A stretch of DNA of 64,000 nt from Leucobacter luti (lineage in GTDB: Bacteria > Actinomycetota > Actinomycetes > Actinomycetales > Microbacteriaceae): positions 1 to 64,000 of the forward strand of contig NZ_SHKI01000002.1 of NCBI RefSeq assembly GCF_004217175.1, given 5' to 3'. Positions within the stretch are counted from its first letter, which is position 1; the number at the start of each line of letters is the position of its first letter. Positions 61,488 through 64,000 of the stretch are shown piece by piece. Under the pieces are notes generated by a model. It was not told the DNA's origin, searched no databases, and was given only the letters and a program-made list of their open reading frames with translations. Position numbers and translations under genes: made by a program.

Positions 61488-62849
61488 TCATTCCTTCCCG
61501 CTTGGTGCGGGCGGGGTCTGCGGCGTTGCTTGTGGGAGCGTTGCGGGCGGCTGCTGCACCGGCGAGCTTGCCGGTGGCGGGGTCGCCTGCTCGGACGCGT
61601 TGCCGACGTGGGAGTCTGCGGCATTCCCGATCGCTCCGCCGAGCTTCGGCCCGGCGGTCGCGGTCTCCTTCACGACGATCGCCCCGGCCACGACCGCGGC
61701 AGCGGGTCCTGCTGCGGCGGCCCCGCCCGCGGCACCGCCGCCTGCGGCCGCACCACCGGCAGCACCGCCACCACTGGCAGCCCCACCGCTGCTTGCGGCG
61801 GCGCTGCCGCCTGTCGCAGGAGCCGCATGAGCCGGTGCTGAGGCTGATGCTGATGCGGGGGCGGTCTTCGGTGCGGCCGTGCCTGGGTCTGCGCCGTCGA
61901 GGACTTGCTTGAGTGCGGGACCGGATGGTTTCGACGGGAGCGGGATCGGCCGGTTGAGGGCGTTCTTCGCTTCCTGCTCCATTGACGCGGCCTGGTACAT
62001 GTCGAAGCCGACGAAGCTCAGGAACTTGTACGCCATGTACGGTGCGAAGGCTGCGACGAACAGCAGCACGATTCCGGCGATGGGTTCGGAGAGGGATTTC
62101 AAGTCGAGGCTGATGGGGGCGGCGACCTGGGTGGTGGCGATGAGGAAGATCACCACGATCACGAGCTTCGACGCGATGAGCGCTATGACAAAGGTCGCCC
62201 ATTTCCCGAACCAGCCGCGCGAGGCCTCCCAGGTGAGGCCGGCGAGTGCGATCGGCCCGAACACGATGGCGACGAGGAGAAGGGCTTTGCGGATGAGGAG
62301 GGAGAACCAGAGGATGAAGATCGCGGCGATCATGAGGCCGGCGAGGAAGATCGTGAGCAGCGCCCCCGCCCCGCCCGCCACGGTGGTGATGGTGACGGCG
62401 GTGATGAGGAGGGCGAGCCGGTCGCCCATACTCTCGATCGTCTGCCCCGTGGCTTGAATCACACCGACGCAGAGCTGGTCGGTGATTTCAAGCAGCAGAC
62501 CGGTGCAGGTGATGAGCACGAACGATCCCAGCACTGATTTGGCGACGCCGGTGGCGGCGCGGGCGAGGGCGGAGGGGTCGCGGCGGGCGAGGCCAGCGAT
62601 GAGTTGGAAGCAGAAGAACAGCACGGTGATGAACACGGCGATGCCGAACAGGATGTTGTAGACCTTGACATACCCGTCGGAAGTGACATCGACCGAGGTG
62701 GTGGTGGAGAACACCTCCCACATGCCCTGGAACAGGGTGGACACGGCGAGGCCCATCGCGGACGCGATCCATCCGAAGAAGAGCCCGGCGGGGCCTTCAC
62801 CGATCATGGTGCAGACGGTGGAGATGCCGGGGATGTCGCAGATACTCAC
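61488..62849 (-). CDS. TrbL/VirB6-like conjugation channel protein
   Basis: 453 aa. About seven hydrophobic segments between residues 15 and 300, including LFFCFQLIAGLARRDPSALA, LLLVAIVFGPIALAGLTW and APYMAYKFLSFVG. The C-terminal ~150 residues are Ala/Gly/Pro-rich and disordered (ASASASAPAHAAPA). The pattern of a polytopic protein with a flexible tail fits VirB6/TrbL channel components. Confidence 0.82.
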   Translation of the reverse strand: MSICDIPGISTVCTMIGEGPAGLFFGWIASAMGLAVSTLFQGMWEVFSTTTSVDVTSDGYVKVYNILFGIAVFITVLFFCFQLIAGLARRDPSALARAATGVAKSVLGSFVLITCTGLLLEITDQLCVGVIQATGQTIESMGDRLALLITAVTITTVAGGAGALLTIFLAGLMIAAIFILWFSLLIRKALLLVAIVFGPIALAGLTWEASRGWFGKWATFVIALIASKLVIVVIFLIATTQVAAPISLDLKSLSEPIAGIVLLFVAAFAPYMAYKFLSFVGFDMYQAASMEQEAKNALNRPIPLPSKPSGPALKQVLDGADPGTAAPKTAPASASASAPAHAAPATGGSAAASSGGAASGGGAAGGAAAGGGAAGGAAAAGPAAAVVAGAIVVKETATAGPKLGGAIGNAADSHVGNASEQATPPPASSPVQQPPATLPQATPQTPPAPSGKE

Positions 62850-62865
62850 CCTGGATCACCGCCGA

Positions 62866-63138
62866 CTAGTTGACGGCCTGGCCAACGGTCCAGAAGAAGT
62901 TGATCAGGGTGACTGCCGCCCCGCACAGCACGGCGGCACCGCAGGAGACGAGCACGCCAGTCTTCCCGCGCGAGGCGAGGTGGGGGTTCGAGGAGTTCGC
63001 GCCGAGACCCCAGACGATTGCTGAGACGATCAGCGCGAGGACGCTGAGAATCAATCCCACGGTCATCACGGCGCCCACGATGTCGCGCAGTTGCGCGATC
63101 CCCGGAAGCCCGTCGCTGTTCGGGTCGATATCGATCAT
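62866..63138 (-). CDS. Pilin-sized membrane protein, copy A (DUF6112-like)
   Basis: 90 aa. Two hydrophobic segments (20-45 and 63-85) separated by a polar loop (ANSSNPHLASRGKTG). The motif IVSAIVWGLG and the NPxxxxxG loop are shared with copy B. Size and topology match VirB2/TrbC-like pilins. A 5' leader carrying CAGGTGC lies 53 nt before the start. Confidence 0.7.
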   Translation of the reverse strand: MIDIDPNSDGLPGIAQLRDIVGAVMTVGLILSVLALIVSAIVWGLGANSSNPHLASRGKTGVLVSCGAAVLCGAAVTLINFFWTVGQAVN

Positions 63139-63190
63139 GGTGAAAGTGCTCCTGCCAGTCAAAGGGGGTGGACGCGAACCGTCCAACAAG

Positions 63191-63200
63191 CAGGTGCACC
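63191..63200 (-). promoter_or_regulatory. CAGGTGCACC leader motif, pilin-like copy A
   Basis: CAGGTGCACC, 53 nt upstream of the start at 63138. A GCGGCCGA/TCGGCCGC hairpin (63212-63239) lies just beyond. The rest of the 159-bp spacer shows nothing more. Confidence 0.5.
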
Positions 63201-63297
63201 ACAGCCCACGGGCGGCCGATTCCCGTCGGGGTCGGCCGCAACCGCTCGTTCCAGCGCAGGAACCGGGCACCGGCGAGCAAACGGCCCGCCCCGGGCC

Positions 63298-63564
63298 TCA
63301 GATGTGGTCGCCGATGGTGAGGAGGAAGTTGGTCCAGGCGATGCCGGCACCGGCGAATGCTGCGGTACCGAGGGCGACGAACACACCTATGCAGGCTTTC
63401 TGCGCTGTGTACGGGTTCCCCGTCGAAGACGACATCGCCCATACGATCGCGGAGACGACGAGGGTGAGTACGGCGCCGATGAGGACGATCGTGAGGAGCG
63501 CGCCAATCACGGACGCGAACTCATCGGATGCGCCGACGGCTCCGAAATCGGGAAACACGTTCAT
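63298..63564 (-). CDS. Pilin-sized membrane protein, copy B (DUF6112-like)
   Basis: 88 aa from the ATG at 63564. Two hydrophobic segments (~18-46 and ~62-84). LVVSAIVWAMSSSTGNP is shared in pattern with copy A. The start shares one base with the M23 peptidase stop (TGATG), so they are coupled. Confidence 0.7.
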   Translation of the reverse strand: MNVFPDFGAVGASDEFASVIGALLTIVLIGAVLTLVVSAIVWAMSSSTGNPYTAQKACIGVFVALGTAAFAGAGIAWTNFLLTIGDHI

Positions 63565-64000
63565 CACAGGCCTCCCACGTTCGCGCGGCATCCGACTGCG
63601 GTGCTCGTGCCGTCGCTCGGCACTGCCCCGTGCTGGGCGAGCCACTCGATCGCGTTCACGGGCGGCTGCGCTTGCCCGCCGGGGCGGATCTCGACGTGCA
63701 GGTGCGGGCCGGTCGAACGACCCGACGACCCGACATCTCCGATGTGCTGCCCGGCCGTCACGGTCTCGCCGGCCGTGACGTAGATCCCGTGCTGCCACAT
63801 ATGCGCGTAGTAGGAGGCGACGCGGGCACCCTGCACGGTGTGCTCGATCACGATCAGGCCGCCCCACCCGGCACTGAACTCCGCGACCGTGACGCGGCCG
63901 TCTGCGATAGCGAAGATCGGGGTGCCGTCTCCTGCGGCGAGATCGGAGCCGGAGTGGAACTCGCTCTCCCCGGTGAAGGGGTCGCTGCGCCACCCGAAGC
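63564..64000 (-). CDS. M23 (LytM) peptidase, C-terminal part; 5' end outside the window
   Basis: At least 145 residues are visible, the gene continuing beyond 64000. LytM zinc motifs are FHSGSDLAA (HxxxD) and HLHVE, with VASYYAHMW and DVGSSGRSTGPHLHVE around them. It would cut peptidoglycan to let the conjugation channel through the wall. A C-terminal AQHGAVPSDGTST tail follows. The end overlaps pilin copy B by one base. Confidence 0.9.
   Translation of the reverse strand, partial: FGWRSDPFTGESEFHSGSDLAAGDGTPIFAIADGRVTVAEFSAGWGGLIVIEHTVQGARVASYYAHMWQHGIYVTAGETVTAGQHIGDVGSSGRSTGPHLHVEIRPGGQAQPPVNAIEWLAQHGAVPSDGTSTAVGCRANVGGL

Larger units (their letters stand above)
31019..64000. mobile_element. 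Integrative and conjugative element at tRNA-Pro (left part; continues past the window)
   Basis: The region begins at a tRNA gene with a tyrosine integrase and excisionase next to it. It carries SSB, VirD4/TraG, VirB4, VirB6/TrbL, small pilin-like membrane proteins and an M23 peptidase, all on the minus strand. Cargo for persulfide, arsenic and heavy-metal resistance interrupts the conjugation genes at 40.1-57.7 kb. No relaxase or right attachment site is within the window. The exact left boundary is taken as the tRNA 3' end, which is inferred. Confidence 0.85.

Overview
The window is high-GC DNA that reads as a chromosome segment of an actinobacterium, most likely Microbacteriaceae (Leucobacter-like). 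That placement is inferred from codon bias, leaderless start sites and gene order. Gene order across 0.2-23.3 kb follows the Mycobacterium tuberculosis block Rv1691-Rv1713: TPR protein, HAD phosphatase, a tiny ORF, tlyA, nadK, recN, pyrG, Nudix ADP-ribose pyrophosphatase, xerD, parA, scpA, scpB, rluB, cmk and der. It starts right after the 3' end of a 5S rRNA gene. Local differences are an AI-2E/PerM-type permease between recN and pyrG, a divergent symporter-SDR-PEBP/Lrp module between xerD and parA, and tyrA between rluB and cmk.

From 23.3 to 30.9 kb come ordinary chromosomal genes: a DUF817 membrane protein, a small DUF4190-like membrane protein, an MFS drug exporter with its TetR repressor and a twin GTAC-N4-GTAC operator, an RraA-like protein, a YhhN lysoplasmalogenase, a Nudix fusion protein and a PNPOx-fold protein. 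Three copies of one near-perfect palindrome (CACGCAGGAGATCCGAACTC family) lie between genes at 12.3, 15.8 and 25.1 kb.

At 30.86-31.02 kb a truncated tRNA-Pro copy is followed by an intact tRNA-Pro(GGG). Everything to the right, past the end of the window, looks like one integrative and conjugative element (ICE). It carries a tyrosine integrase, excisionase, DUF4913 protein, SSB, VirD4/TraG coupling protein, DprA homologue and a large cell-wall-anchored surface protein. After the cargo come a VirB4-type ATPase, an SCO6880-like protein, a VirB6/TrbL-like protein, two paralogous pilin-sized membrane proteins and an M23 peptidase. All ICE backbone genes lie on the minus strand.

The cargo at 40.1-57.7 kb has three parts. 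The first is a persulfide/sulfite detoxification operon (CstR-type repressor, two tiny Cys-rich proteins, thioredoxin, MBL-rhodanese fusion, TauE/SafE exporter, DUF4395 protein, rhodanese lipoprotein) with twin palindromic operators. The second is a recombinase / small XRE protein / zinc-ribbon recombinase-like triad that resembles Tn554 tnpABC in gene sizes. The third is arsenic and heavy-metal resistance: TrxB, TrxA, Acr3, ArsR-ArsC fusion, ArsC, then CmtR, a P1B-type ATPase with an SPC motif, LspA and a thioredoxin-like protein, then an ArsO-like flavoprotein, ArsR and an ArsN-like acetyltransferase.

A short motif, CAGGTGC(ACC) as read on the plus strand, sits in the leaders of several ICE transcription units, in three of them 53-54 nt from the start codon. 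It is the least expected shared signal in the window.
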